A stretch of 64,000 nt of DNA from Aquamicrobium sp. GTDB taxonomy: Bacteria > Pseudomonadota > Alphaproteobacteria > Rhizobiales > Rhizobiaceae. The DNA is taken from NCBI GenBank assembly GCA_019739225.1, contig JAHHDT010000006.1, positions 667,501 to 731,500 on the forward strand, given 5' to 3'. Below, in pieces: positions 17,450-26,987 of this stretch (the stretch's first letter is position 1; each line of letters starts with the position of its first letter). The notes under the pieces were generated by a model. It searched no databases. It was not told the origin of the DNA and worked only from the letters and a program-made list of their open reading frames with translations. Position numbers and translations under genes: made by a program.

Positions 17450-18697
17450 ATGGATCAGCAATCTATAGATGCGGCACTCAGGGCGCGCGCGGCCAAGGTC
17501 ATCCCAGGCGGGATGTGGGGACATCAGAATGCCACCCGTGTTCCGGTCGGCTATCCGCAATACTTTTCGCGCGGCGAAGGCTGCCGCATCTGGGATGCAG
17601 ATGGCCGCAGCTATATCGACTATATGTGCGCCTGGGGGCCGATGATCCTCGGCTATGCCGATCCCGATGTCGAGGAAGCCGCGGCGCGCCAGCGGGCGCA
17701 GGGCGACGGGCTCAACGGGCCGACACCGCGGCTAGTCGAACTCGCCGAACTCATGGTCGATACGGTCGCGCATGCCGACTGGGCGATGTTCTCGAAGAAC
17801 GGCACGGACGCCACCACGGCCTGCGTGACGATTGCCCGGGCCGGAACCGGCCGGCGCAAGGTGCTGGTGGCGCGCGGCGCCTATCACGGGGCGATACCGT
17901 GGTGTACGCCATCGGTGGCCGGCGTCACCGAAGAGGATCGCGCCCATCTGGTCTATTACGACTATAACGACGCCGCCAGCCTGGAGGAGGCGGCAGCCTC
18001 GGTGAAGGGCGATCTCGCAGCCATCATCGTATCCGCCTTCAAGCACGATCTCGGCAAGGACCACGTTCTGCCCGAGCGGGCATTCGCGCAGACGGCGCGA
18101 AGGGTCGCGGACGAGGCCGACGCCGCGCTGATCGTGGACGACGTTCGCGCGGGTTTCCGGCTCGACATGGGCGGTAGCTGGGAACTGGTCGGCGTGAAGC
18201 CCGATCTCTCGGCATGGAGCAAGGCTATTGCCAATGGCCGCGCGCTTGCTGCAGTTACCGGCAATGACCGTTTTCGCGAGGGAGCGAAATCAATCTTCAC
18301 GACCGGCTCGTTCTGGACGGCAGGCGTTTCGATGGCAGCCTCGATCGCCACGATCACCAAGCTGCGGGACACGGATGCGGTTGGCCTGATGAGCGCGTCG
18401 GGCGAGCGCCTTCGTGCGGGACTACAGGCACAGGCGCGGAAATACGGCCTGGCGCTGCGGCAGAGCGGGCCGGCGCAGATGCCGGTTTTCCTGTTCGAGG
18501 GCGACGAGGATCGCAGTCTCGGCAGCCGGTTCTGCCTCGAAGCGCTCAATCGCGGCGTCTACTTCCATCCGACGCACACGATGTTCCTGTCGGCGGCCCA
18601 CACCACCGAGATCATCGACGAGACGCTGGAGATCACCGAGGAGGCATTCAAGGCCGTTGCGCACGTTCACGAGGAGTTGGCAGCAAAAGCCGGTTGA
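17450..18697 (+). CDS. Class III PLP aminotransferase, glutamate-1-semialdehyde aminomutase-like
   Basis: The 415-residue fold type I enzyme has GMWGHQNATRVP and PQYFSRGEGCRIWDADGRSYIDY at the N-terminus, SKNGTDATTAC for phosphate binding, the PLP aspartate in LIVDDVRAGFRLD (usual DEV reads DDV here) and Lys258 in AWSKAIANG. It resembles GSA aminomutase-type transaminases, but the catabolic context argues against haem synthesis. ATG 17450 has AGGAA just upstream; ATGs at 17423 and 17435 lack a ribosome site. It follows operator site 1 and precedes a split transketolase, suggesting a transaminase for an amino sugar acid or a 4- to 6-carbon amino compound. Confidence 0.85.
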   Translation: MDQQSIDAALRARAAKVIPGGMWGHQNATRVPVGYPQYFSRGEGCRIWDADGRSYIDYMCAWGPMILGYADPDVEEAAARQRAQGDGLNGPTPRLVELAELMVDTVAHADWAMFSKNGTDATTACVTIARAGTGRRKVLVARGAYHGAIPWCTPSVAGVTEEDRAHLVYYDYNDAASLEEAAASVKGDLAAIIVSAFKHDLGKDHVLPERAFAQTARRVADEADAALIVDDVRAGFRLDMGGSWELVGVKPDLSAWSKAIANGRALAAVTGNDRFREGAKSIFTTGSFWTAGVSMAASIATITKLRDTDAVGLMSASGERLRAGLQAQARKYGLALRQSGPAQMPVFLFEGDEDRSLGSRFCLEALNRGVYFHPTHTMFLSAAHTTEIIDETLEITEEAFKAVAHVHEELAAKAG

Positions 18698-18710
18698 CCG
18701 GACTTGCGTT

Positions 18711-18726
18711 AGATATATCATGTATC
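18711..18726. promoter_or_regulatory. GntR operator candidate, site 2
   Basis: AGATATATCATGTATC lies 14 nt after the aminotransferase stop and just before the GGGAGG of the transketolase gene. Its last 15 nt are the exact reverse complement of site 1. This suggests a second, separately controlled promoter inside the gene run. Confidence 0.65.
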
Positions 18727-18745
18727 CCATGGGAGGTGTATTGCC

Positions 18746-19627
18746 GTGAGCGCCCAGTCGCACCATGCCGACCGCCGGAATTTCTCGGTGGCCCATCTGG
18801 CGGATCGAGCCAAATTCATCCGGCTCGAAACGCTTCGCCTGACGCGTATCGCCGGTGCAGGGCACTATTCCAGCACGTTCTCGGCGGCCGAACTTTTCTC
18901 CGCGCTCTATTACGCGCATCTGCGTATCGATCCGGCCAACCCGAAATGGGAGGATCGCGACCGCTTCGTGCTGAGCAAGGGGCATGCGGCCATCGGGCTT
19001 TACCCGGTGCTGGCCGATCTCGGCTTCTATCCGCCGTCCAAGCTCGACGACTTCACTCGGCTGGGCAGCGCGTTCGGCGACCATCCGGACATGAAGAAGA
19101 TTCCCGGCATCGACTTCTCGTCCGGTTCGCTGGGGCACGGCCTTTCGGTTGCGCTGGGAATGGCGCTCGCGGGCAGGGTCGCGGGCCGCGACTACCGCAC
19201 CTATTGCATGCTTGGCGATGGTGAGCTCAACGAGGGGCAGATTTGGGAAGCGGCGATGGCCGCGGGCCATTTCAAGCTACAGGGGCTCGTCGGCATCGTC
19301 GACCGCAACCAGCTTTCGATCGACGGGCCGACGGAGAAGGTCATGTCCGTCGAACCGCTGGATGACCGCTTCCGCTCGTTCGGCTGGGAAGTCACGCGCA
19401 TCGACGGGCACGACCTGCCGACGATCCTTGAAACGCTCGGCGCGCTGAAGCCGGCGGGCGAGGGCAAACCGCAGATGATCATCGCCGATACGATCAAGGG
19501 GCGCGGCGTTAAGTACATGGAGCTGTCGCTCGACTGGCACGTCGGCAACCTCGTCGGTGCCGACTACGACGATGCCTGGTCGGAGATCGAGGCCGGGCTC
19601 CAGCCTCTCGAGACGGAGAAGGCATGA
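18746..19627 (+). CDS. Transketolase, N-terminal (thiamine diphosphate-binding) subunit
   Basis: The 293-residue protein is the pyrophosphate half of a split transketolase. It has SKGHAAIGLY (His80), SGSLGHGLSVALGMA (His131) and the ThDP motif GDG (157-159) through Asn188 in VDRN. The GTG start follows GGGAGG by about ten bases. The partner subunit gene starts within its stop codon (ATGA), so the two halves are made together. Split transketolases of this kind are frequent in catabolic clusters and often act on non-standard ketoses; the substrate here is unknown. Confidence 0.9.
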   Translation: MSAQSHHADRRNFSVAHLADRAKFIRLETLRLTRIAGAGHYSSTFSAAELFSALYYAHLRIDPANPKWEDRDRFVLSKGHAAIGLYPVLADLGFYPPSKLDDFTRLGSAFGDHPDMKKIPGIDFSSGSLGHGLSVALGMALAGRVAGRDYRTYCMLGDGELNEGQIWEAAMAAGHFKLQGLVGIVDRNQLSIDGPTEKVMSVEPLDDRFRSFGWEVTRIDGHDLPTILETLGALKPAGEGKPQMIIADTIKGRGVKYMELSLDWHVGNLVGADYDDAWSEIEAGLQPLETEKA

Positions 19628-20658
19628 TGGGCGCGGCAGGACAGGACCAGAGCACACTCTTTCGCGGCGACGACAACGAGCTTCGCCTGAAGGACGAGAA
19701 GTCCGTGCGCGGCACGCCGGCGAAGTCCATGCCGGCATTCATTCTTGGCGACGAACTCGCGGACCTGGCAGAGACCGACCCGCGTATCGTCGTCGCCACC
19801 GCCGACCTTGCGAATTCAAGCCGCACGCGCGACTTCGCCAACCGCCATCCGCATCGCTTCATCGATTTCGGCATTGCGGAGCGCAATATGATCACCGCCG
19901 CAGCCGGCATGGCCTCCTGCGGGCTCGTGCCCTATGTCGCGACGTTCGCGTCGTTTGCGGCAATCCTGGGGGCCGAGGCGATCAAGACGGATTGTGCCTA
20001 TCCGCGCATGCCGGTGCGGATCATCGGGCACCATTCGGGCATCTCGATGGGGTTCTATGGTACCAGCCACCACTCCACCGAAGACCTCGGCATGATGCGC
20101 AGCGTGGCCGACCTGACAGTGGTCTGCGCGGCTGATGCCAACCAGTTGCGCGCGATATTGCGCGCGTCGGTGGATCATCCGGGCGCGATGTATATCCGCC
20201 TCGGCCGTGGCCGCGACGCAGAGGTCTATCAGGACGTGCCTGCGGATTTCGCTTTCGGCAAGGCTACGAAGCTGCGCGAGGGCAGCGACCTGACGATCGT
20301 CACGACCGGTTCTCAGGTCCATGCTTCGCTCGCAGCGGCCGACCGCCTGGCCGCAGACGGTGTCGGCGTACGGGTCATCGATATGCATACGATCAAGCCG
20401 CTCGACGAAGAGGCCATTCGGGCAGCGGCGCGCGACACACGCGCGATCCTGACGGTGGAAGAGCACAATATCATCGGAGGGCTCGGTTCGGCCGTCGCAG
20501 AGGTGCTGGTCGACGAAGAGCGGATTCCCTTCCGCAGGCACGGGATACTCGACGAGTTCTCGCTGATCGGGCCGCCGGCGGCGCTCTATGCGCATTACAG
20601 GCTCGATGCCGACGGTGTGACGGCGGTCGCAAAGGAGCTTTTGCAGAAGATCAACTAG
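19624..20658 (+). CDS. Transketolase, C-terminal subunit
   Basis: The 344-residue protein carries the pyrimidine-binding domain, with the catalytic glutamate Glu86 in DFGIAERNMITAAAGMA, then GHHSGISMGFYGTSHHSTED and a C-terminal transketolase domain (VVTTGSQVHASLAAA, IRVID-type strands and VEEHNIIGGLGSAVAE). It overlaps the N-subunit gene by four bases. It should form a heterotetramer with that subunit in the cytoplasm and move two-carbon units between sugar phosphates. Confidence 0.9.
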   Translation: MMGAAGQDQSTLFRGDDNELRLKDEKSVRGTPAKSMPAFILGDELADLAETDPRIVVATADLANSSRTRDFANRHPHRFIDFGIAERNMITAAAGMASCGLVPYVATFASFAAILGAEAIKTDCAYPRMPVRIIGHHSGISMGFYGTSHHSTEDLGMMRSVADLTVVCAADANQLRAILRASVDHPGAMYIRLGRGRDAEVYQDVPADFAFGKATKLREGSDLTIVTTGSQVHASLAAADRLAADGVGVRVIDMHTIKPLDEEAIRAAARDTRAILTVEEHNIIGGLGSAVAEVLVDEERIPFRRHGILDEFSLIGPPAALYAHYRLDADGVTAVAKELLQKIN

Positions 20659-20666
20659 GCACCGGC

Positions 20667-20703
20667 GGGTCCCGAAGAAGAAAAAGACAGGTCAGCGGGA
20701 CCC
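20667..20703 (+). other. Inverted repeat between transketolase and ABC genes
   Basis: GGGTCCCG and CGGGACCC are perfect 8-nt arms separated by a 21-nt purine-rich loop. No T run follows. The hairpin may separate the transketolase part of the message from the highly expressed binding-protein gene by processing or partial termination. Confidence 0.4.
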
Positions 20704-20731
20704 TAACGACCAAAAACAATGGGAGACTGTC

Positions 20732-22312
20732 ATGAGAACCGGAATCCGCACAATTCTGCTTGCAGGTGCCGGCGCCGCCGCCATCCTGTCCGGGCCGGCC
20801 GCTGCGCAGGACCAGCCGCTCGTCATCGCGCGCAATCTCGAGATCAACTCGCTCGACCCGCACCGCGCTTTCTGTGATACGTGCCAGATATATCTGAGCT
20901 CGACCTATCAGGGGCTCGTGAAGCTGGCCGCCGACGATCGCTCGGTCGAGCCGCTTCTCGCCACGGAATGGACCTCCAACGAGGACCAGACGCAGTTCAC
21001 CTTCAAGCTCGATCCGGACGCGGTGTTTTCCGATGGCAGCCCGGTCGAGGCGAAGGACGTCAAATGGACGTTCGAGCGGCTCAAGAACCTCCAGGCCGAT
21101 CCATCCTTCATGATGAACGGGGTGGCGTCCATCGAGACGCCGGATGAGAAGACCGTCATCGTCAACATGGAAAGCCCGAATTCGGAATTCGTCGGCATTC
21201 TGGCGGCGCCCTATGTCGGTATCGTCAACAGCGACGTTGCATCTGAAAACGGTGCGATGGCGGGTGAAGATGCCTCTTCAGCGGACCAGGCGGAGACCTG
21301 GTTTCTGGCAAACTCGGCCGGCAGCGGCCCCTATGTGCTCGACACTTACCGGCCGGACGACGAATTGCGCTTTCGCGTGAACGAGAACTACTGGGGGGAT
21401 GCGCCGCCGATCGGCGAGATCGTTATCGATCACGTCGCCGATGCCGTATCCCAGGCGCAGATGCTGCAGAGCGGCGGCGCCGACATCGCCATGCAGGTCG
21501 ACCCCGATACCGCCTCGACGATCAATTCGCCCGACATCACCATCGAGACCGTGCCATCCTACAACTTCATCTACGTGATGTTCTCGCCGGGTGCCGAGGG
21601 CGGCGACATGCTCGATCTGGAGGTGCGGCAGGCGCTCGCCTACGCGATCGACTACCAGGGCGCGATCGATTTCACCGTCGGCGGCGAGGGCGAGCTTCAG
21701 GCTTCGCCGATCCCCAATGGCTTCCCGGGTACGGAAGGCCTGCCGATGCCGGAGGAAAACCTCGACAAGGCGCGCGAGATTCTTGCCTCGAAGGGGCTTG
21801 AGGACGGGTTCACGCTCGACATTACGGTCGCTTCCCTCAACGTCTATGGCGTCGATCTGACTTTGCTGATGCAGAAGATCCAGCAGGATCTCGCGCGCGT
21901 CAACGTGAAGATCAACATCCAACCGGTGGCCTCGGCCGTATGGCGCGAGCAGATCGCCAATCCGGGCATTCCGTTCAGCGCCAGATTCTACGCCCCCGAC
22001 TATTACGGTTCGGCCCAGTATGTGCAGTTCTTCGGCATGCTGCCCGACACCTACTGGGAGCGGAACGCCAGCGGACAGGGCAAGGTCGATCTCGTCAACA
22101 AGAGTGAGGTAGACCTTTTCCAGCAGGCGCTCGCTGCCTCCGGCGACGAGATGAATCGGCTCTATCATGAGATCGCGCTCGAGATGATCAAGGACCGCAT
22201 CATCGTACCAGTGGTGAGCCCCAACCTCATTCTGGCTTACCGCAGCGAGATCGAAGGCGTACGCTACAGCGCTTGCTGCAACCTGCCGCTGGCGGAGATC
22301 GGCCGCAAGTAA
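20732..22312 (+). CDS. ABC transporter substrate-binding protein, family 5 (peptide/solute type)
   Basis: The 526-residue periplasmic protein begins with a signal peptide (cleavage near AAAQDQP, residue 25). It has the family 5 pattern: EINSLDPHRAF, TYQGLVKLAADDRSVEPLLATEW, the DAVFSDGSPVEAKDVKWTFERL-type block and VRQALAYAIDY. Members bind di- and oligopeptides, nickel, glycosides or sugars; the aminotransferase and transketolase context points to a non-peptide carbon source. It is followed by two permease and two ATPase genes in standard order. GGGAG precedes the ATG. Confidence 0.93.
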   Translation: MRTGIRTILLAGAGAAAILSGPAAAQDQPLVIARNLEINSLDPHRAFCDTCQIYLSSTYQGLVKLAADDRSVEPLLATEWTSNEDQTQFTFKLDPDAVFSDGSPVEAKDVKWTFERLKNLQADPSFMMNGVASIETPDEKTVIVNMESPNSEFVGILAAPYVGIVNSDVASENGAMAGEDASSADQAETWFLANSAGSGPYVLDTYRPDDELRFRVNENYWGDAPPIGEIVIDHVADAVSQAQMLQSGGADIAMQVDPDTASTINSPDITIETVPSYNFIYVMFSPGAEGGDMLDLEVRQALAYAIDYQGAIDFTVGGEGELQASPIPNGFPGTEGLPMPEENLDKAREILASKGLEDGFTLDITVASLNVYGVDLTLLMQKIQQDLARVNVKINIQPVASAVWREQIANPGIPFSARFYAPDYYGSAQYVQFFGMLPDTYWERNASGQGKVDLVNKSEVDLFQQALAASGDEMNRLYHEIALEMIKDRIIVPVVSPNLILAYRSEIEGVRYSACCNLPLAEIGRK

Positions 22313-22338
22313 CGCATGGCCTGCAAAGGGGCATCGGG

Positions 22339-23367
22339 ATGACGACATATATCGTCAGGCGTCTCATCGCGATGCCCCTGCTTCTGCTGGGGGTGATAAC
22401 GGTCGCCTTCCTGCTGACCTATTTCACCGCCGCCGATCCCCTGACATCGATCATCGGCGAACGACAGATGAACAACCCGGCGGTGGTCGAGGCCGCGCGA
22501 GAGCGCTGGGGTCTCGATCGCTCGCTGCCCGAGCGCTACCTCATCTATCTCGGCAACCTCGTGACCGGCGACATGGGCACCTCATTCCGCACCCGGCAAC
22601 CGGTGGCGCAGGACCTGATGGTGCGGCTGCCCGCGACGCTGGAGCTGGTGATTGCGGCGATGTTTCTCGGCACGATATTCGGTGTCGTGCTGGGCGTTCT
22701 GGCGGCCCGCTTCCGGGACGGACCGATCGACAACATCGCCAGGCTCTTCGCACTCGTCGGCGCATCGGCGCCGGTCTTCTGGTCCGGTCTGCTCGTCCTT
22801 TTCATCTTCTCGGTCCAACTCGGCTGGCTGCCGGGGCCGGGGCGTATCGACACGCGTGCCGTCGCTCCGCCTTTCGTCACCGGCTTCTACACCGTCGACG
22901 CGCTGCTGGCCGGCGACTGGGCCGGATTCCGCAGCGTGCTCCTGCATCTGGTGCTGCCGGCCAGCGTTCTCGGCTGGACCGTTACCGGCATCGTCTCGCG
23001 GATGGTGCGCGCCTCGATGCTCGACGTTCTCAGCCAGGAATACATCCTCGCCGCGCGCGCCAAGGGGGCGGGGCCGCTTCGAGTGCTGATCCATCATGCG
23101 TTGCGCAACGCCATGCTGCCGACGCTGACGATCCTCGGCTTCTCCTTCGCCTATCTGATCACCGGCGCTATCCTGACCGAAACGATCTTTTCCTGGCCGG
23201 GCATCGGCTCCTATGCGGTTGCCGCGGCCCGGGGCCTCGACCATCCGGCGATCGTCGGTGTGACCATCGTCGGGGGTGCTGCCTTCCTCATTTCCAACCT
23301 TTTGACCGACATTGCCTATGCACTGGTCGATCCGCGGGTGAAACTCTCGCAACAGGAGAGTTCATGA
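22339..23367 (+). CDS. ABC transporter permease, DppB type
   Basis: The 342-residue inner-membrane protein has an N-terminal TM helix (TTYIVRRLIAMPLLLLGVI), a periplasmic loop and about five further helices. The EAA loop that docks to the ATPase reads ILAARAKGAGPLRVLIHHALRN. The ATG at 22339 follows GGGCATCGGG; an earlier frame start lies inside the binding-protein gene. Its stop overlaps the next permease gene (ATGA). Confidence 0.93.
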   Translation: MTTYIVRRLIAMPLLLLGVITVAFLLTYFTAADPLTSIIGERQMNNPAVVEAARERWGLDRSLPERYLIYLGNLVTGDMGTSFRTRQPVAQDLMVRLPATLELVIAAMFLGTIFGVVLGVLAARFRDGPIDNIARLFALVGASAPVFWSGLLVLFIFSVQLGWLPGPGRIDTRAVAPPFVTGFYTVDALLAGDWAGFRSVLLHLVLPASVLGWTVTGIVSRMVRASMLDVLSQEYILAARAKGAGPLRVLIHHALRNAMLPTLTILGFSFAYLITGAILTETIFSWPGIGSYAVAAARGLDHPAIVGVTIVGGAAFLISNLLTDIAYALVDPRVKLSQQESS

Positions 23368-24212
23368 GCGCCGCCGTGACGCGCAACGCAGGGCGGCGGG
23401 CGATGCTACCGCAATGGGCAACGCTGCCCGTCGTCTTCGGCGGGATCATCGTCCTGTTGTGGGTCGTCGTTGGCATAACCATCCCGCTATGGACGCCTTA
23501 CGATCCGACCATGCTTGCAGGTGGGCGCTTCCAGCCGCCAAACGCCTCGCACTGGCTGGGCACCGACGCGCTCGGACGCGACGTGCTGATGCGCACGCTT
23601 TACGGCGTCCGCCATTCCTTGCCGATCGCCGCGCTGGTGATCTTCTGCGCCGTGCTGATCGGCGGAACGCTTGGGGCGATCGCCGGGTTCGTGGGCGGCC
23701 TGGTCGATAGCATCATCATGCGGCTGGTCGACGTAACACTTTCGTTCCCGCCGATCCTGCTTGCCATGGCGGTGACGGCCGCACTGGGGCCTGGCCTCGG
23801 CAACGCCGCGATCGCCATGGTCATCGTCTGGTGGCCGATTTACGCAAGGTTGATGCGCGCGCAGGTGCTGTCGGTTCGAGAGCGCGAGCATGTCGAGGCC
23901 GCGATAGCGGCCGGGGCCACCAGGCCGCGCGTGCTGACAAAACACATCCTGCCGCTTTGCTGGAGCCCGATCATCGTCAATGCTACGATGGATTTCGGGC
24001 AGGTGGTGCTGCTGGCCGCGAGCCTTTCGTTCATCGGCCTCGGCGCGGTGCCGCCGACGCCGGAATGGGGCCAGATGATCTCGGACGGCGCGCTGCATTT
24101 CTACCGCTGGTGGATCGCGGCCGGGCCAGGCATTGCCATCCTCTCCATCGTGCTTGGCTTCAATTTCCTTGGCGACGGCCTGCGCGATTTTCTCGACCCG
24201 AGGTCGAAATGA
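23364..24212 (+). CDS. ABC transporter permease, DppC type
   Basis: The 282-residue inner-membrane protein is the second permease of the transporter. It has WLGTDALGRDVLMRTLYG, the DppC hallmark, and an EAA loop (VEAAIAAGATRPRVLTKHIL). It should pair with the DppB-type subunit. Both ends overlap neighbours by four bases, a sign of translational coupling. Confidence 0.93.
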   Translation: MSAAVTRNAGRRAMLPQWATLPVVFGGIIVLLWVVVGITIPLWTPYDPTMLAGGRFQPPNASHWLGTDALGRDVLMRTLYGVRHSLPIAALVIFCAVLIGGTLGAIAGFVGGLVDSIIMRLVDVTLSFPPILLAMAVTAALGPGLGNAAIAMVIVWWPIYARLMRAQVLSVREREHVEAAIAAGATRPRVLTKHILPLCWSPIIVNATMDFGQVVLLAASLSFIGLGAVPPTPEWGQMISDGALHFYRWWIAAGPGIAILSIVLGFNFLGDGLRDFLDPRSK

Positions 24213-25219
24213 CCGCGCCTCTTCTCGAGATCCGTGATCTCAGCGTTACTTTCGCGGGCCGCCACGGCGAAGCGCTGGAGGCGGTCAGCGGCGTCGACCT
24301 TACGGTCAACGCAGGCGAGCTGCACGGCGTCGTCGGCGAATCCGGCTCGGGCAAGAGCGTGACCATGCTGGCCGTGATGGGCTTGCTGTCGCCGGGCGCG
24401 CGGCTATCGGGCTCCATCAGGCTCGACGGGCGGGAACTTGTCGGGCTGAGTGATCGCCAGATGCGCAGGATACGCGGCGCCCGCATCGGCTACATCTTTC
24501 AGGATCCGATGACGGCGCTGAACCCGTTGCTCACGGTCGGCGACCAGATCGCCGAGGCGATCCGCATCCACAAGCCGCAGGTAGGGCGGACGCAGGCGCG
24601 CGAGCAGGCCGTCGAGCTGCTGCGGCTGGTCGCAATCCCGATACCCGAACGGAGAGCCACCCAATACCCCCACGAATTCTCCGGCGGCATGCGCCAGCGC
24701 GCCGTGATCGCGATGGCAATGGCCAACGAACCCGACCTGCTGATCGCCGACGAGCCGACCACTGCGCTGGACGTCACCATCCAGGCGCAGATCATGGAAC
24801 TGCTGGAACGGCTGCGCCGCGACAAGGGCGTGGGCATCGTTCTGGTCACGCACGATCTCGGCGTGGTGGCGGGCGCCGCGCGCAGCCTGTCGATCATGTA
24901 TTCGGGGCGGGTGGTGGAGCGTGGCTCAGTGGATGACGTGTTTGCAGCGCCGCGTCATCCTTACACCGCAGGGCTGCTTGCAAGCCTGCCGCAAGCCGGC
25001 ACGCGGGTGGACAGGCTCACCGCCATTCCCGGTTCGCCGCCGCCGATCAGCATGAGGCCAGCCGGATGCTCCTTTCATCCACGGTGCGCCCATGCGGTCG
25101 AGCAGTGTCGCATCGAGCGTCCGGCCTTGCGTGAAGTGGGGGCGGTGACGGTCGCCTGCCACCGTGCGGAAGAGCTGGTTTCGACCGGGCTCATGCAGTT
25201 GAGCGGCGCCGATGCTTGA
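24209..25219 (+). CDS. ABC transporter ATP-binding protein, DppD type
   Basis: The 336-residue ATPase has Walker [11 protein letters not shown]-loop [10 protein letters not shown], signature FSGGMRQR, Walker [13 protein letters not shown] and H-loop THD. The C-terminal oligopeptide-transporter extension contains the cysteine cluster [14 protein letters not shown] (often an Fe-S site in this family). The start at 24209 overlaps the upstream permease stop; longer frames are extensions into that gene. Confidence 0.93.
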   Translation: MTAPLLEIRDLSVTFAGRHGEALEAVSGVDLTVNAGELHGVVGESGSGKSVTMLAVMGLLSPGARLSGSIRLDGRELVGLSDRQMRRIRGARIGYIFQDPMTALNPLLTVGDQIAEAIRIHKPQVGRTQAREQAVELLRLVAIPIPERRATQYPHEFSGGMRQRAVIAMAMANEPDLLIADEPTTALDVTIQAQIMELLERLRRDKGVGIVLVTHDLGVVAGAARSLSIMYSGRVVERGSVDDVFAAPRHPYTAGLLASLPQAGTRVDRLTAIPGSPPPISMRPAGCSFHPRCAHAVEQCRIERPALREVGAVTVACHRAEELVSTGLMQLSGADA

Positions 25220-26234
25220 TCCCGTCGCACACCGCCATGATGGGCTGACGGACGCTGAGCGATCGCCGCTGCTGTCCGTTCGCAATCTGGTCAAGGAATT
25301 TCCGGTTCGGGGCGGCTTGTTCAGCCGACCGACGGGAGCGGTGCGCGCCGTATCGGATGTCAGCTTCGACATCATGCCCGGAGAAACGCTAGGGCTCGTC
25401 GGCGAGTCGGGTTGCGGAAAGTCAACGCTGGCGCGCTGCGTCTCGCGGCTGCTGAAACCCACTTCAGGCGAAATCCGGTTCGGCGACGTCGATCTGGCAA
25501 CGCTCGATCAGCGGGAGATGCGGCCGCTGCGGGCGCGCATCCAGTTCGTCTTTCAGGACCCGCATGCATCGCTTCATCCGCGCATGACCACGCGCGACAT
25601 CATTGCCGAGCCGCTGCGCCTTGTCGGCATGTCGGCCGCGCAGAAGCGTACGCGCGTGGACGAACTGCTCAGCCTGGTGAAGCTCGACCCCGGACATGCG
25701 GACCGCTATCCGCACGAGTTTTCCGGCGGGCAGCGGCAGCGCATCGGCATCGCGCGCGCGCTTGCGCTGAAACCCGAGCTCATCATCCTCGACGAACCTG
25801 TGTCAGCGCTCGACGTGTCCATTCAGGCCGGCGTGCTCAATCTGCTCAAGGACCTTCAGGACCAGTTCGGACTGTCCTACCTGTTCATCGCCCATGACCT
25901 GTCGGTCGTGCATCATCTGTGCGACCGGGTGGCGGTGATGTATCTCGGCAAGGTGATGGAGATCGGCCACCGCGACGCTCTCTACGACGCGCCGAGCCAC
26001 CCCTATACGCGCGCACTTTTGTCGGCCGTGCCGCTGGCGGACCCGCAGAAGGAACGCGCCCGCGCGCGTCAGGTGCTGGAGGGGGATGTTCCAAGCCCGG
26101 CTTCGCCGCCGTCAGGTTGCCGCTTCCGCACGCGCTGCCCGCGTGCGCAACCACTCTGCGCCGAGCAAGAGCCCGCCCTCACCCCCAAGGCCGGCGGCAC
26201 CAGTGCCGCGTGTCACTTTCCGCTGACCGGCTGA
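25212..26234 (+). CDS. ABC transporter ATP-binding protein, DppF type
   Basis: The 340-residue second ATPase has Walker [22 protein letters not shown], signature [15 protein letters not shown], Walker [13 protein letters not shown] and a C-terminal [14 protein letters not shown] cluster. It starts eight bases before the end of the first ATPase gene. It is the last gene of the aminotransferase-transketolase-ABC run and converges on the TetR gene with only 6 nt between the stops. Confidence 0.93.
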   Translation: MLDPVAHRHDGLTDAERSPLLSVRNLVKEFPVRGGLFSRPTGAVRAVSDVSFDIMPGETLGLVGESGCGKSTLARCVSRLLKPTSGEIRFGDVDLATLDQREMRPLRARIQFVFQDPHASLHPRMTTRDIIAEPLRLVGMSAAQKRTRVDELLSLVKLDPGHADRYPHEFSGGQRQRIGIARALALKPELIILDEPVSALDVSIQAGVLNLLKDLQDQFGLSYLFIAHDLSVVHHLCDRVAVMYLGKVMEIGHRDALYDAPSHPYTRALLSAVPLADPQKERARARQVLEGDVPSPASPPSGCRFRTRCPRAQPLCAEQEPALTPKAGGTSAACHFPLTG

Positions 26235-26240
26235 CGCGTT

Positions 26241-26975
26241 TCAACGCGCGAAGGGGTTTGCGGCCATGTGCTCGATCGGGATGAAGATACGTTCCAGCGC
26301 CTTCTGCGTCAGCGGCTTGCGCGGCAGGAATTCCGGCAGGAAACGGCGCAGATAGTCGATGGCGCCAGCGGTCGCTTCCTGGCGATAGTGCTCCGTGACC
26401 TGGCCATGCCGGCCATAGGAAAGCGCCCAGATGCCATCCATGCTGGCGCCGGCGACCTCGAGCCTTTCGACGAAATCGGGAATGAAGGGCATGTGGAAAT
26501 AGGCTTCGAAGAAGCGTTCGCGGCTGCGGGCGATGCGGGCGTTGCCGGACAGATCGGCGTTGCGGACGGCCACGCTGACGCCGGCACCAAGGAACAGCCG
26601 CAACGCTGCCGGCCTGCCGTTCTGGAACGCGGCAGCGCGGGCATGGACCATGTGCAGCAGCTCCTGCCACGTCTGGGGTTCGGGGTCGGTGAGCGGTGTT
26701 ATGGAGGTCTGGTAGATCTCCTCGTTGAAACGCAGGGCCAGCGCGACGAAGGCGGCGTTGCGATTAGGGAAGAAATGATAGACGGAGGCGAGCGGCACCT
26801 CGGCGGCGTCGGCGATCTGCGCAAGCGAAATGTCCTCGTCGCTGCTGTCGGCCAGCAGCCTCTCGGTTGCGTCCAGCAAAATGTTGTAGCGCTCGACGCC
26901 GCGCTTGCGCATCGGGCGAGATGGGGAGAAGTCCGGGCGGGGCGCTTGGGCGTCTGTCAAACCGGCGGGCTCCAT
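26241..26975 (-). CDS. TetR-family transcriptional regulator
   Basis: The 244-residue protein has an N-terminal TetR HTH (about 28-75: YNILLDATERLLADSSD, then LAQIADAAEVPLASVYHFFP) and an all-helical ligand domain. It lies 12 nt after the DUF1537 kinase gene in the same direction, so the two form an operon. Candidate targets are the paired palindromes AATTCGAATT (28265) and ATTCGAAT (28340) in the divergent kinase/aldolase promoter region. The effector is unknown. Confidence 0.85.
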   Translation of the reverse strand: MEPAGLTDAQAPRPDFSPSRPMRKRGVERYNILLDATERLLADSSDEDISLAQIADAAEVPLASVYHFFPNRNAAFVALALRFNEEIYQTSITPLTDPEPQTWQELLHMVHARAAAFQNGRPAALRLFLGAGVSVAVRNADLSGNARIARSRERFFEAYFHMPFIPDFVERLEVAGASMDGIWALSYGRHGQVTEHYRQEATAGAIDYLRRFLPEFLPRKPLTQKALERIFIPIEHMAANPFAR

Positions 26976-26987
26976 TTTTCTTGCGGG

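Noticed and set aside
17450-18697. hemL (glutamate-1-semialdehyde aminomutase) for haem synthesis
   Set aside because: Alphaproteobacteria make 5-aminolevulinate with HemA synthase, and the gene lies in a sugar-catabolic run under GntR control.
18746-20658. 1-deoxyxylulose-5-phosphate synthase
   Set aside because: The two-gene N/C split, the SKGH and SGSLGHG motifs and the catabolic setting fit split transketolase better.
20885-20896. CAGATATATCTG palindrome resembling the GntR motif
   Set aside because: It lies inside the binding-protein coding sequence and lacks the flanking TACA bases; probably codon coincidence.
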